DNA from: Microbacterium pullorum
Lineage (GTDB): Bacteria > Actinomycetota > Actinomycetes > Actinomycetales > Microbacteriaceae
Assembly: GCF_014836535.1 (NCBI RefSeq)
Contig: NZ_JACSQP010000001.1
Coordinates: 226,401-290,400 of the forward strand
Length of the DNA: 64,000 nt
Reading direction: 5' to 3'
Shown: piece after piece, positions 50,779 through 61,237 of the stretch
Numbering within the stretch: the first letter of the stretch is position 1
How the letters are laid out: every line of letters starts with the position of its first letter
Notes under the pieces: generated by a model
The model's input: only the letters and a program-made list of their open reading frames with translations
Database searches by the model: none
Told to the model about the DNA's origin: nothing
Program-made: the position numbers and the translations under genes

Positions 50779-52992
50779 GTGACCACCGCCCTCTACCGCC
50801 GCTACCGTCCCGAGGCGTTCGGCGAGATGATCGGACAGACCCAGGTCACCGACCCGCTCATGACCGCGCTGCGCAGCGACCGGGTCGGGCACGCCTACCT
50901 GTTCTCCGGCCCGCGCGGGTGCGGCAAGACCACGTCGGCGCGCATCCTGGCGCGCTGTCTCAACTGCGCCGAAGGCCCCACCGACACCCCGTGCGGCACC
51001 TGCCCCAGTTGTGTGGAGCTGGGTCGCAACGGCGGCGGCTCGCTCGACGTGGTGGAGATCGACGCGGCATCCCACAACGGCGTCGACGACGCGCGCGACC
51101 TGCGGGAGCGGGCGATCTTCGCGCCGGCCCGCGACCGTTTCAAGATCTTCATCCTCGACGAGGCGCACATGGTGACCCAGCAGGGCTTCAACGCGCTGCT
51201 CAAGCTCGTCGAAGAGCCGCCCGACCATGTGAAGTTCATCTTCGCCACCACCGAGCCCGAGAAGGTGCTCGGCACCATCCGCTCGCGCACGCACCATTAC
51301 CCGTTCCGGCTGGTGCCCCCCGCCGCGATGCTCGACTACGTGCAGGAACTGTGCACGCAGGAGGGCGTGGAGGTCGAGACCGGCGTGCTGCCGCTCGTCG
51401 TCCGTGCCGGCGGCGGATCGCCGCGCGACACGCTGTCGCTGCTGGACCAGCTCATCGCCGGGTCCGATGTCGCCGAGGGCGGCACGGTGCGTGTGCGGTA
51501 CGAGCGCGCCGTGGCGCTGCTGGGCTACACGCACGCCGAGCTGCTCGACGAAGTGGTGGAGGCGTTCGGCTCGGGCGATGCCGCGGGTGCGTTCACCGCC
51601 GTCGACCGGGTCATCCAGACCGGACAGGACCCCCGTCGGTTCGTCGACGATCTGCTCGAGCGCATCCGCGACCTCATCGTCGTCGCCGCCACCGGAGACG
51701 GCGCCGCCGCCGTGCTGCGCGGCGTGCCCGAGGACGAGCTCGAACGCATGGGGCGGCAGGCCGGCGTGTTCGGCACCGACCGTCTCTCGCGCACCGCCGA
51801 CCTCGTCGTCACGGCCCTCGACGACATGACCGGGGCGACCTCGCCGCGGCTGCAGCTCGAGCTGCTGGTCGCCCGCGTGCTCGCCCAGACCGCCCCCGGT
51901 GCGGTCGTGCCCGGGGTCGTACCGGCCGCCGCGCCTGCTGCGGCACCGGCTGCTGCACCGGCTCGTGCCGCCACGCCGGCTCCCGCGGCGCCCGCCACAC
52001 CCCCGGCATCTGCGCCGGCACCGGTCGCGGCCCCCGTGGCATCCGCGCCCGCTGCCGCCCCTGCACCGGCGCCCGCCGTCGCCCGCCCGCCGGTCGACGA
52101 GCCCGTCGCGCCGCCCGCAGACGAGGAGATCGCGCCGGAGCCCGAGTACGACACGTCGGCACCTGTCGAGCCCGTCGTGCCGGCCGGTCCCATCACGTTC
52201 GCGCACGTGCGCGACGCGTGGCCCGAGATCCTCAAGCGCCTCGAGAACGTCAGCCGCACATCGTGGCTGCTCGCCACCGTCGCCCGCGTGGCAGCATTCG
52301 ATGACGACGTGCTCACCCTCGCGTTCCAGAGCCAGGCCGACGTCGCAGCCTTCAAGAAGCTGCAGGCCGGTCAGGGCCCCAGCGAAGACCTGCGCGGGGT
52401 GATCCAGCAGGTGCTCGGCATCCGCGTGAAGTACATCGCCCGCCACGACACCGATCCGACGCCGCCGCCCGCCGGTGCCGTGCCGCCCGGTCCGGCCCCC
52501 GCCGGCCCCGCCGGTCCGTCCGCGCCGCCGAGCGGTCCCCGCGGTGGGGGTGGCACAGCGCCGAGCCGCCCGCCGGCGGCACCCGCGGCGCCGACGCAGG
52601 CGTCGGCCGCGACGGCCCCGGTGACGCAGTGGGCGGTCGCACCGATTCCCGCCGATGACCCCACCGCCCCGGCATCCGCACAGTTCGCCGTCGACGACGA
52701 GCCCGAAGACGCCGCAGCGGCGCCGACCCGCGTCGCCACCCTCGCCCCGTCGAGCGACGGCGGTGTGCTGCCGGCCGACGCCGTCGTCGCACCGGAGCCT
52801 GCCGACGATGACGGTGACATCGAGGTTCCCGACGCGCCCGTCGATGTGCCCGTGCCGCCGGTCGTGGTCACCAGCCGCCCCATCGCGACGCGCGGGGGAA
52901 TGGAACGCTACGGCGAGCCGGTGGTGCGGCAGCTGCTCGGCGCCAGCTTCGTGCGCGAAGAGCCCTACACGTCGCCCACGAGGTTCAACTGA
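50779..52992 (+). CDS. dnaX: DNA polymerase III gamma/tau subunit
   Basis: A 737-aa clamp-loader ATPase. Residues 1-370 are the AAA+ part: Walker A GPRGCGKTTSARIL; zinc-binding Cys cluster CLNCAEGPTDTPCGTCPSC; Walker B FILDEAHMVTQQGFNALLKLVEEP; sensor TEPEKVLGTIRSR. A long Ala/Pro-rich linker (~380-460) precedes a tau-type C-terminal domain (FAHVRDAWPEILKRLENVSRTSWLL), then another low-complexity region. No programmed frameshift slippery A-run is visible, so only tau is expected. recR follows 3 bases later. Confidence 0.96.
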   Translation: MTTALYRRYRPEAFGEMIGQTQVTDPLMTALRSDRVGHAYLFSGPRGCGKTTSARILARCLNCAEGPTDTPCGTCPSCVELGRNGGGSLDVVEIDAASHNGVDDARDLRERAIFAPARDRFKIFILDEAHMVTQQGFNALLKLVEEPPDHVKFIFATTEPEKVLGTIRSRTHHYPFRLVPPAAMLDYVQELCTQEGVEVETGVLPLVVRAGGGSPRDTLSLLDQLIAGSDVAEGGTVRVRYERAVALLGYTHAELLDEVVEAFGSGDAAGAFTAVDRVIQTGQDPRRFVDDLLERIRDLIVVAATGDGAAAVLRGVPEDELERMGRQAGVFGTDRLSRTADLVVTALDDMTGATSPRLQLELLVARVLAQTAPGAVVPGVVPAAAPAAAPAAAPARAATPAPAAPATPPASAPAPVAAPVASAPAAAPAPAPAVARPPVDEPVAPPADEEIAPEPEYDTSAPVEPVVPAGPITFAHVRDAWPEILKRLENVSRTSWLLATVARVAAFDDDVLTLAFQSQADVAAFKKLQAGQGPSEDLRGVIQQVLGIRVKYIARHDTDPTPPPAGAVPPGPAPAGPAGPSAPPSGPRGGGGTAPSRPPAAPAAPTQASAATAPVTQWAVAPIPADDPTAPASAQFAVDDEPEDAAAAPTRVATLAPSSDGGVLPADAVVAPEPADDDGDIEVPDAPVDVPVPPVVVTSRPIATRGGMERYGEPVVRQLLGASFVREEPYTSPTRFN

Positions 52993-52995
52993 GCC

Positions 52996-53589
52996 ATGTA
53001 CGACGGCATCGTCCAGGACCTCATCGACGAATTCGGCCGCCTGCCCGGCATCGGCCCGAAATCGGCGCAGCGCATCACGTTCCACATCCTGCAGACCCCC
53101 AACTTCGACGTCGCCCGCCTCGCATCGCTGCTCAGCGACATCCGCGAGCGGGTGCGCTTCTGCGAGATCTGCGGCAACGTGTCGGAGCAGGACCGCTGCG
53201 GCATCTGCCGTGACCCGCGGCGGGATGCCACGTTCATCTGCGTCGTGGAGGACGCGAAGGATGTGGCCGCCATCGAGCGCACGCGGGAGTTCCGTGGGCT
53301 CTACCACGTGCTCGGCGGGGCGATCAGCCCCATCGCCGGCGTGGGTCCCGACGACCTGCGCATCACCCAGCTGATGCAGCGACTCGCCGACGGCACCGTG
53401 CAGGAGGTGATCCTCGCCACGAACCCCAACCTCGAGGGCGAGGCGACCGCGACCTACCTCAGCCGGTTGCTGCGCACCCTGGAGATCAGTGTCACGCGTC
53501 TCGCGTCGGGCCTGCCCGTGGGCGGCGACCTGGAGTATGCCGACGAGGTGACCCTGGGGCGCGCGTTCGAGGGTCGCCGCTCCGTCTGA
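52996..53589 (+). CDS. recR: Recombination protein RecR
   Basis: A 197-aa DNA-repair protein acting with RecF/RecO. The N-terminal helix-hairpin-helix is [21 protein letters not shown]; the four-Cys zinc finger is [16 protein letters not shown]; the Toprim domain covers [28 protein letters not shown] and GVGPDDLRI, then [15 protein letters not shown]. Standard length and the usual dnaX-recR order. Translation is probably coupled to dnaX. Confidence 0.97.
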   Translation: MYDGIVQDLIDEFGRLPGIGPKSAQRITFHILQTPNFDVARLASLLSDIRERVRFCEICGNVSEQDRCGICRDPRRDATFICVVEDAKDVAAIERTREFRGLYHVLGGAISPIAGVGPDDLRITQLMQRLADGTVQEVILATNPNLEGEATATYLSRLLRTLEISVTRLASGLPVGGDLEYADEVTLGRAFEGRRSV

Positions 53590-53626
53590 CCCACCTCTTC
53601 GGCGGAGCCTTGCGCCGCGGCGTGTC

Positions 53627-55021
53627 TCAGCGGCGTACGCGCGCCCGGGCGCGCGTGACGCCGGTCAGCGATGCGCGCAGCGGCTGCCCGAGGTAGATGC
53701 CCAGCGATGCACCGACGGCGAGGCTGATGCCGACCGTCGCGGCCGCGGCGAGGGTGCCGAACCCGGTCAGCAGCATGGCGGGGTCGGTGCCGGACTCGAC
53801 GATCGACAGCAGCCCGCGGAACACCGCCGCGCCCGGCACGAGCGGCAGGATCGCCGCCGTGGTGATCGCCACCGACGGCACATGCAGTCGATAGGCGATC
53901 ACGATGCCGAGCAGGCTGCCACCGAATGCGCCGGCGCCGGCGGCCGCGGCAGCATCGAAGCCGATGGCCGAGGTCGCGAGGAAGCCGAGCCACGCAATGG
54001 TGCTCAGCACCACGCTGATGACGATGATGCGCGCCCCGGCGCCGTTGAAGACCGCGACGGCCACGGCGATGAGTGCCGCGCCGAACAACTGGAGCGGCAC
54101 CGGACCGAACGGCACGGCCTCGCTCGGCGGCTCCATGCCGAGACCGACCACCCGTGCGGTCTCGAGCCCGGCGAGGATGCCGAGCACGACGCCGAGGGTC
54201 TGCGTCATGAGTTCGAGGATGCGCCCGGTCGCAGTCAGCGCGAAGCCGTCGATGGCATCCTGCGCCGCCCCGACGACGGTGAGCCCTGCGAGCATGAGCA
54301 CGATCCCGGAGGCGACGATCACGGACGGGCGGATCGATGCCGCGGGCTCCCAGCCGGTGGCGGCGAGGAGTGGGCTGAGGGCGGCGGCAGTCGTCAGCAC
54401 GAAGGCACCGGCGATCTGGCTGAAGAAGTAGGGCACGCGCGCCTTGGCCAGGCCGAACTGGGTGAGGGCGGCGAGGGCGGCGGCGATGAACGCCAGCGTG
54501 ATGACGAGCCAGTTGCCCCCGAACATGACCGCGACCCCCACCGCCAGCAGCGCCTGTGCGGCGATGACGATGGCCGGGCGGTAGCGGAAGGGTGCGCGCC
54601 GGATGGCGCGGAACCGCCCGGTGGCGGCATCCAGCGAAAGCCCTCCGAGGATGTCGGCGACGAGGCTCTGCAGCTTCTGCAGCCGGTCGTGGTCGGGGAC
54701 GGGTCCGCGAACGACCCGCAGCAGGGTGATCGGGCGGGCGTCGTCGCCGCGATGGTGTGCGGCGGTGATGGCGTTGTACGTGATGTCCACGTGCACGGGC
54801 TTCAAACCGTAGGCGCCCGACACCCGTACGATCGTCAGCGCCACTTCGCTGGCACCGGCGCCGGAGACGAGCATGGTCTCGCCGATGCGGACGGCGAGGT
54901 CGAGCATGCGCGCCGCGAGGGCGTCGTCGATGATCGGCAGCACCTCGGTGAGGGCGGGGGAGGCCTCACTCCCGCGAATCAGGGTGCCGAAGGATCGGGC
55001 CAGGCGCTGCCTTCGCTGCAT
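53627..55021 (-). CDS. Threonine/serine exporter, ThrE family
   Basis: A 464-aa inner-membrane exporter. The hydrophilic N-terminal region (residues ~1-170) includes MLDLAVRIGETMLVSGAGASEVALTI and KPVHVDITYNAITAAH, hallmarks of the ThrE cytoplasmic domain. About ten helices follow, for example PAIVIAAQALLAVGVAVMFGG and SVIVASGIVLMLAGLTVVGAA; the second half is the ThrE_2 part. It exports threonine or serine in relatives. ATG 55021 has GGCGGAGA upstream. It faces away from the lysC gene, which makes a precursor of threonine (functional link is inference). Confidence 0.88.
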   Translation of the reverse strand: MQRRQRLARSFGTLIRGSEASPALTEVLPIIDDALAARMLDLAVRIGETMLVSGAGASEVALTIVRVSGAYGLKPVHVDITYNAITAAHHRGDDARPITLLRVVRGPVPDHDRLQKLQSLVADILGGLSLDAATGRFRAIRRAPFRYRPAIVIAAQALLAVGVAVMFGGNWLVITLAFIAAALAALTQFGLAKARVPYFFSQIAGAFVLTTAAALSPLLAATGWEPAASIRPSVIVASGIVLMLAGLTVVGAAQDAIDGFALTATGRILELMTQTLGVVLGILAGLETARVVGLGMEPPSEAVPFGPVPLQLFGAALIAVAVAVFNGAGARIIVISVVLSTIAWLGFLATSAIGFDAAAAAGAGAFGGSLLGIVIAYRLHVPSVAITTAAILPLVPGAAVFRGLLSIVESGTDPAMLLTGFGTLAAAATVGISLAVGASLGIYLGQPLRASLTGVTRARARVRR

Positions 55022-55175
55022 TCTCCGCCCGTCTCCACATCCGTCGTACCGCTCGTTCGATCGTACGCGGCCGCGCGGGCGCTGCGTGTACGCGTCACAT
55101 GGCTGAGGGGGAATGCCGCGATCCCTAGAATGGAGCGTCGGGCGACATCCGCCCACGATCCCTTGGAGTTCCCCT

Positions 55176-56462
55176 ATGGCGTTGATCGTGCAGAAGTACG
55201 GCGGCTCGTCGGTCGCCGACGCGGAGAGCATCAAACGCGTCGCCAAGCGCATCGTCGACACGCGCCGCGCCGGACACGAAGTGGTCGTCGCCGTCAGCGC
55301 GATGGGCGACACCACCGACGAACTGCTCGACCTCGCGCACGAGGTGGCCCCGATCCCCGCGCCGCGCGAGCTCGACATGCTGCTGTCCAGCGGCGAGCGC
55401 ATCTCGATGGCGCTGCTGGCGATGGCGATCCACTCGATGGGCTTCGAGGCGCGGTCCTTCACCGGCAGCCAGGCCGGCATGATCACCGACGCCACCCACG
55501 GCGCCGCCCGCATCGTCGATGTCACCCCGGTGCGCCTGCGCGAAGCGCTCGACGAGGGCGCCATCGTCATCGTCGCCGGCTTCCAGGGGTTCAACCGCGA
55601 CACCCGCGACATCACCACCCTCGGCCGCGGCGGCTCCGACACCACCGCCGTCGCCCTCGCTGCGGCGCTCGACGCCGACGTGTGCGAGATCTACAGCGAC
55701 GTCGACGGCATCTTCACCGCCGACCCCCGCGTCGTACCCAAGGCCCAGAAGCTCAGCGTCGTCGGCAGCGAAGAGATGCTCGAGATGGCCGCCAACGGAG
55801 CGAAGGTGCTCTACATCCGTGCGGTGGAGTACGCCCGCCGTCACGGTGTCATGATCCACGCCCGCTCGACGTTCACGTCGGGCATCGGCACCTATGTGCT
55901 CGCACCCGGCATGAGCGTGCCGGATGGCGAGGAGGGAGCAGAGATGGAAGAGCCGATCGTCGCGGGAGTCGCGACCGACCTGGGCCAGGCGAAGGTCACC
56001 GTCACGGGCGTTCCCGACGTGCCCGGCAAAGCGGCGGAGATCTTCACCGTCGTGGCGCAGTCCGGCGCCAACGTCGACATGATCGTGCAGAACGTCTCGG
56101 CGGCCACCACCGGTCGCACCGACATCTCGTTCACGCTGCCCAAGAGCGACGCGGCGACGGCGCTGCGGGCGTTGTCGGCCCGCCAGGCCGACGTCGGGTT
56201 CGAGAACCTCGTGCACGACGATCAGATCGGCAAGCTCTCGGTCGTGGGAGCAGGCATGCGCACGCACTCCGGCGTCTCGGCGACCCTCTTCGAGGCGTTG
56301 AGCACCGCGGGCATCAACATCGAGATGATCTCCACCTCGGAGATCCGCATCTCGGTGGTCGTGCGCGGTGACGACCTGGCCGCCGCGGCTCGCGTCGTGC
56401 ACACCGCCTACGGTCTCGACGGCGACGCCGAAGCCCTCGTGCACGCCGGCACCGGCCGCTGA
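55176..56462 (+). CDS. lysC: Aspartokinase (alpha subunit full length)
   Basis: A 428-aa enzyme catalysing the first step of lysine/threonine/methionine and DAP synthesis. Kinase domain motifs: [22 protein letters not shown]-like [29 protein letters not shown] and [20 protein letters not shown] [16 protein letters not shown]. Two ACT domains follow (~265-340 and 350-425): [34 protein letters not shown] and [14 protein letters not shown]. The -10-like TAGAAT lies at 55127, giving a ~40-base leader. An internal start for a beta subunit is visible (see 55944). Confidence 0.97.
   Translation: MALIVQKYGGSSVADAESIKRVAKRIVDTRRAGHEVVVAVSAMGDTTDELLDLAHEVAPIPAPRELDMLLSSGERISMALLAMAIHSMGFEARSFTGSQAGMITDATHGAARIVDVTPVRLREALDEGAIVIVAGFQGFNRDTRDITTLGRGGSDTTAVALAAALDADVCEIYSDVDGIFTADPRVVPKAQKLSVVGSEEMLEMAANGAKVLYIRAVEYARRHGVMIHARSTFTSGIGTYVLAPGMSVPDGEEGAEMEEPIVAGVATDLGQAKVTVTGVPDVPGKAAEIFTVVAQSGANVDMIVQNVSAATTGRTDISFTLPKSDAATALRALSARQADVGFENLVHDDQIGKLSVVGAGMRTHSGVSATLFEALSTAGINIEMISTSEIRISVVVRGDDLAAAARVVHTAYGLDGDAEALVHAGTGR
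55944..56462 (+). CDS. lysC: Aspartokinase beta subunit (internal start within lysC)
   Basis: ATG 55944 is codon 257 of lysC, in frame, with GAGGAGG 8 bases before it, a ribosome site stronger than that of the alpha start. It would give a 172-aa ACT-domain regulatory subunit beginning [15 protein letters not shown]. Corynebacterium lysC is known to make such alpha2beta2 enzymes from an internal start at the same place. Confidence 0.65.
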   Translation: MEEPIVAGVATDLGQAKVTVTGVPDVPGKAAEIFTVVAQSGANVDMIVQNVSAATTGRTDISFTLPKSDAATALRALSARQADVGFENLVHDDQIGKLSVVGAGMRTHSGVSATLFEALSTAGINIEMISTSEIRISVVVRGDDLAAAARVVHTAYGLDGDAEALVHAGTGR

Positions 56463-57764
<1,302 letters not shown>

Positions 57765-57854
57765 CGCGCGCCCTTCCGTGCCCGCCGTCCGCGCGACGGC
57801 GGCAGGACGTTGCGCGGTCAGCAGCGCACGCGAGGCCAACTAGACTTGACCATC

Positions 57855-59327
57855 GTGATTGAGACGTACGATGCCGTGCTCATCGGCGGTGGGGTCATGA
57901 GCGCCACCCTGGGCACCCTTCTGAAGGAATTGCAGCCCGACTGGAAGATCGTCGTCTGCGAGCGACTGGGCGATGTCGCTCTGGAGAGCTCCAACGCCTG
58001 GAACAACGCCGGAACCGGCCACGCCGCCCTCTGCGAACTGAACTACATGCCCGAGGGCAAGGACGGCTCGGTCGACCCCGCCAAGGCGGTGGCGATCAAC
58101 GAGCAGTTCCAGCAGAGTCGGCAGCTGTGGTCATCGCTGGTCGAACGCGGCGTGCTCGACGAGCCGTCGACGTTCATCAACGCGACCCCGCACATGACCT
58201 TCGTCCGTGGCGAGAAGGACGTCGCCTATCTCAAGAAGCGCTACGAGGTGCTCAAGCAGCAGCCGCTGTTCGAGGGCATCGAGTACAGCGAGGACTCGCG
58301 CGTCATCAACCAGTGGGCGCCGCTGCTCATGCAGCACCGGCGCGCGGGCGAGCCGTTCGCGGCCACCCGGGTGCCTGCGGGCACCGACATCGACTTCGGT
58401 GCGCTGACGCGTCAGCTGTTCGGCAACCTCAAGGAACAGGGCGTCGACGTCGTCACCGACTGCGAGGTGCGTCGTCTGAAGAAGCAGAAGGACGGCACCT
58501 GGAAGGTGTCGTACCGCAACACCATCGGACGCACCCCGGGCAGCATCAATGCGCGCTTCGTCTTCGTCGGCGCCGGCGGATGGGCGCTCAAGCTCCTGCA
58601 GCGCTCCGGCATCCCCGAGATCTCCGGCTACGGTGTCTTCCCGATCGGTGGTCAGTTCCTCAAGACCACCAACCCCGCCGTCGTCGCCCAGCACAAGGCG
58701 AAGGTGTACTCGCAGGCATCCGTCGGCGCCCCGCCGATGTCGGTGCCGCACCTGGACACCCGCGTCGTCGACGGCGAGGCGTCGCTGCTGTTCGGGCCGT
58801 TCGCGACGTTCAGCCCCAAGTTCCTCAAGAACGGGTCGATGCTCGACATCGTCACCCAGGTGCGGTCACACAACCTGCTGCCCATGCTCAAGGTGGCCAT
58901 CGACAACCCGTCGCTCATCACGTATCTCGTCAGCGAGCTGGTGAAGAACCACGCGAAGAAGGTCGACAGCCTGCGCGAGTTCGTGCCGACCGCGAAGGAC
59001 GAGGACTGGGAGCTCATCCAGGCCGGCCAGCGTGCGCAGGTCATGAAGAAGGATGCCGAGAAGGGCGGCGTGCTGCAGTTCGGCACCGAGGTGATCGCTT
59101 CCGAGGACGGCTCGATCGCCGGGCTCCTCGGCGCCTCGCCGGGGGCGTCCACGGCGGCATCCATCATGCTCGGGCTGCTGAAGACCTGCTTCCCGGAGCG
59201 CATGGGCGAGTGGGAGCCGCGCCTGCGGGAACTCATCCCCAGCTACGGCGAGACCCTCAACCCGCGCCCCGACGTCGCGCGTGCATCGATGGATGCCACC
59301 GCCGCCACCCTGGGGATCAACGCGTAA
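57855..59327 (+). CDS. mqo: Malate:quinone oxidoreductase
   Basis: A 490-aa peripheral membrane FAD enzyme oxidising malate to oxaloacetate with electrons to menaquinone. FAD-binding N-terminus DAVLIGGGVMSATLGTLLKEL; substrate motifs NAWNNAGTGHAALCELNY, TPHMTFVRGEKDVAYLKKRY, FVGAGGWALKLLQRSGIPE and the C-terminal GLLGASPGASTAASIMLGLL. The length is standard. TAGACT lies 8 bases before GTG 57855, close to the leaderless pattern. Converges on the sigma factor gene across 41-bp repeats. Confidence 0.97.
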   Translation: MIETYDAVLIGGGVMSATLGTLLKELQPDWKIVVCERLGDVALESSNAWNNAGTGHAALCELNYMPEGKDGSVDPAKAVAINEQFQQSRQLWSSLVERGVLDEPSTFINATPHMTFVRGEKDVAYLKKRYEVLKQQPLFEGIEYSEDSRVINQWAPLLMQHRRAGEPFAATRVPAGTDIDFGALTRQLFGNLKEQGVDVVTDCEVRRLKKQKDGTWKVSYRNTIGRTPGSINARFVFVGAGGWALKLLQRSGIPEISGYGVFPIGGQFLKTTNPAVVAQHKAKVYSQASVGAPPMSVPHLDTRVVDGEASLLFGPFATFSPKFLKNGSMLDIVTQVRSHNLLPMLKVAIDNPSLITYLVSELVKNHAKKVDSLREFVPTAKDEDWELIQAGQRAQVMKKDAEKGGVLQFGTEVIASEDGSIAGLLGASPGASTAASIMLGLLKTCFPERMGEWEPRLRELIPSYGETLNPRPDVARASMDATAATLGINA

Positions 59328-59352
59328 CGGCCTCACGTCGCGCCGGTGGGCG

Positions 59353-59435
59353 CTTCGTTGCCCGGTACGCGCCCCGAACCGGGGGTGGTGGGGGTCTGTT
59401 GCCCGGTACGCGCCCCGAACCGGGGGTGGTGGGGG
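59353..59435. repeat. 41-bp tandem repeat array, locus 3
   Basis: The core CGCGCCCCGAACCGG starts at 59368 and 59409, 41 bases apart, each preceded by TTGCCCGGTA and followed by GGGTGGTGGGGGTC. The array separates convergent mqo and the ECF sigma gene and ends at the latter's stop codon (59436). Confidence 0.9.
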
Positions 59436-60665
59436 TCAGAGGGCGGCGGCCTTGCCGCGCAGCACGGCGGCTTCGCGTTCGTTGGCCGCCAGGCTCGCCG
59501 CTGTCAGCAGCTCCGACCGGGCCTCTTCGAGGCGGCCGAGGCGGCTCAGCAGTTCACCGCGCACGCTCGGCAGCAGGTGCGACCCGCGTAGCGCGCCGTC
59601 GGACTGCAGCCGGTCCACGATGCGCAGCGCGGTCGCGGGGCCCGTGGCCATCGAGACCGCGACCGCACGGTTGAGGTCGATCACCGGGCTCGGCGCGATG
59701 CGTCCGAGGGCTTCGTACAGCACGACGATGCGCTCCCAGTCGGTCGTCTCGACGCTGGCTGCCACCGCGTGGCAGAGCGCGATGGCGGCCTGCAGCGCGT
59801 AGGGGCCGCGGGCCCGGCCGCGTGCGTCGGCGCGCTCGAGGGCGGCCTGCCCCCGAGCGATCTGCGCGCGATCCCACCGGGAGCGGTCCTGGTCGGTCAG
59901 CAGCACGGGCGAGCCGTCGCGCGCGACGCGAGCCGCGAACCGCGACGACTGCAGTTCCAGCAGTGCCACGAGCCCGTGTGTCTCCGGCTCCCGGGGCATG
60001 AGACCGGCCAGCACGCGGGCCAGGCGCAGCGCCTCGCCGGCGAGCTCCTCGCGGATCCAGCGTTCACCGCTGGTCGCGGCGTAGCCCTCGGTGTAGATCA
60101 GGTAGACGACACCGAGTACCCCACCCAGACGCTCCCGCCACTGGCTGGGCTCGGGGGTGTCGAAGGGTACCCGCGCGGCGGCGAGCGTCTTCTTGGCCCG
60201 CGTGATGCGCGCCTGCACGGTCGGCACCGGCACGAGCAGCATGCGGGCGATCTCCTGCGTGGAGAGGCCGCCGACGACCCGCAGCGTCAACGCGACCTGC
60301 GACTCCCGCGAGAGCACCGGATGGCATGCGATGAACACGAGCCGCAGCACATCGTCGTCGATGGGCTCCCAATCATCGGCGGATGCCTCGGACAGCTCGT
60401 GCGCCAGGGCACGGTAGCGCTCGTCCAGCGCTCCGCGACGGCGCCAGGTGTCGATCGCCCGTCGTTTGGCGACGGCGGTGAGCCAGGCTCCGGGATTGCG
60501 GGGGATGCCGGCATCGGGCCACCGCTGGATGGCCTCGACCAGCGCCTCCTGCGCGAGGTCCTCCGCCAGGCCGACGTCGCCTGTCGCCTTCGCAAGCGTC
60601 GCGACGATGCGCGCGCTCTCGATGCGCCAGACGGCGTCGACCGTGCGGTGGATGTCGTCGGACAT
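59436..60665 (-). CDS. ECF42-type RNA polymerase sigma factor
   Basis: A 409-aa sigma factor. Region 2 (~20-90) has LAEDLAQEALVEAIQRWPDAGIPRNP and WLTAVAKRRAIDTWRRR; region 4 (~115-175) has LTLRVVGGLSTQEIARMLLVPVPTVQARITRAKKTL. A ~220-residue helical C-terminal extension with TPR-like pairs (LQAAIALCHAVAASVETTDWERIVVLYEAL) is diagnostic of ECF42, in which it is needed for activity. Its partner YCII/DGPF gene lies 34 bases upstream on the same strand, another ECF42 hallmark; there is no anti-sigma gene. Confidence 0.9.
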   Translation of the reverse strand: MSDDIHRTVDAVWRIESARIVATLAKATGDVGLAEDLAQEALVEAIQRWPDAGIPRNPGAWLTAVAKRRAIDTWRRRGALDERYRALAHELSEASADDWEPIDDDVLRLVFIACHPVLSRESQVALTLRVVGGLSTQEIARMLLVPVPTVQARITRAKKTLAAARVPFDTPEPSQWRERLGGVLGVVYLIYTEGYAATSGERWIREELAGEALRLARVLAGLMPREPETHGLVALLELQSSRFAARVARDGSPVLLTDQDRSRWDRAQIARGQAALERADARGRARGPYALQAAIALCHAVAASVETTDWERIVVLYEALGRIAPSPVIDLNRAVAVSMATGPATALRIVDRLQSDGALRGSHLLPSVRGELLSRLGRLEEARSELLTAASLAANEREAAVLRGKAAAL

Positions 60666-60699
60666 GATCGGGGGAAGACGTGAGGGAGCGCCGCGCGTG

Positions 60700-61140
60700 T
60701 CAGCGCGCGTCGCCGCCGACCTCGACGCCGAGGTCCGCGCGCCAGCCCTTCTCCTTCTTCACATACTCGTTGTCCTGGTAGTCGGCGAAGTCGGAGTCAT
60801 CGGTGATGCGACGCACCTCGATCTTGTTGCCGGGGCCGAGCGGGGCCCGCTTCGCCCACTCCACGGCCTCCTCCTGCGTGGCGACCTGGATGGTCCAGAA
60901 CCCGTTGAACAGCTCATGCGTCTCGCCGTAGGGGCCGTCGGTCACCAGCGGCGCGTCGGAGGTGAACTCCACCACGGCGCCCTGCGCGGCATCCGTCAAG
61001 CCATCGCCGCCGAGGAGGATGCCCGCCTTCATCATGGACTCGTTGTAGGCCCCCATCGCGTTGATGACCGCCTCGAAGTCCATGTCCTGAAAGTTCTGCT
61101 CCGAACCGCTGTTGCGCATGATCAGCATGTACTTCGACAT
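60700..61140 (-). CDS. YCII-related (DGPF) protein linked to ECF42
   Basis: A 146-aa dimeric alpha/beta protein. Motifs: KYMLIMRNSGSEQNF, GLTDAAQGAVVEF, the eponymous TDGPYGETHELFNGFWTI and EAVEWAKRAPLG. Such DGPF proteins are the conserved targets/partners of ECF42 sigma factors; their reaction is unknown. ATG 61140 is preceded by GAGAGGATC. The ECF42-type promoter at 61192-61218 lies upstream. Confidence 0.9.
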   Translation of the reverse strand: MSKYMLIMRNSGSEQNFQDMDFEAVINAMGAYNESMMKAGILLGGDGLTDAAQGAVVEFTSDAPLVTDGPYGETHELFNGFWTIQVATQEEAVEWAKRAPLGPGNKIEVRRITDDSDFADYQDNEYVKKEKGWRADLGVEVGGDAR

Positions 61141-61191
61141 GAGAGGATCCTTCGTCTCGGTGGGGCTGCGGTGCCGCCCCTCTACTATCGC

Positions 61192-61218
61192 GTCGAACGG
61201 CGACGGCGCCAATCGACA
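61192..61218 (-). promoter_or_regulatory. ECF42-type promoter of the DGPF-sigma operon
   Basis: On the minus strand TGTCGA (61218-61213) is followed after 17 bases by CGAC (61195-61192). This fits the reported ECF42 consensus (TGTCGA at -35 and CGA/TC at -10) and predicts that the sigma factor drives its own operon. Confidence 0.7.
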
Positions 61219-61225
61219 TCCCACG

Positions 61226-61231
61226 TAGAAT
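61226..61231 (+). promoter_or_regulatory. -10 box of leaderless promoter (tdk)
   Basis: TAGAAT, 6 bases (CCACGA) before GTG 61238. It stands only 7 bases from the divergent ECF42-type -35 box. Confidence 0.7.
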
Positions 61232-61237
61232 CCACGA

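Noticed and set aside
50779..52992. Programmed frameshift in dnaX producing gamma
   Set aside because: No A-rich slippery run or downstream structure of the E. coli type was seen; the AAA+ domain continues smoothly into a tau-like C-terminus.
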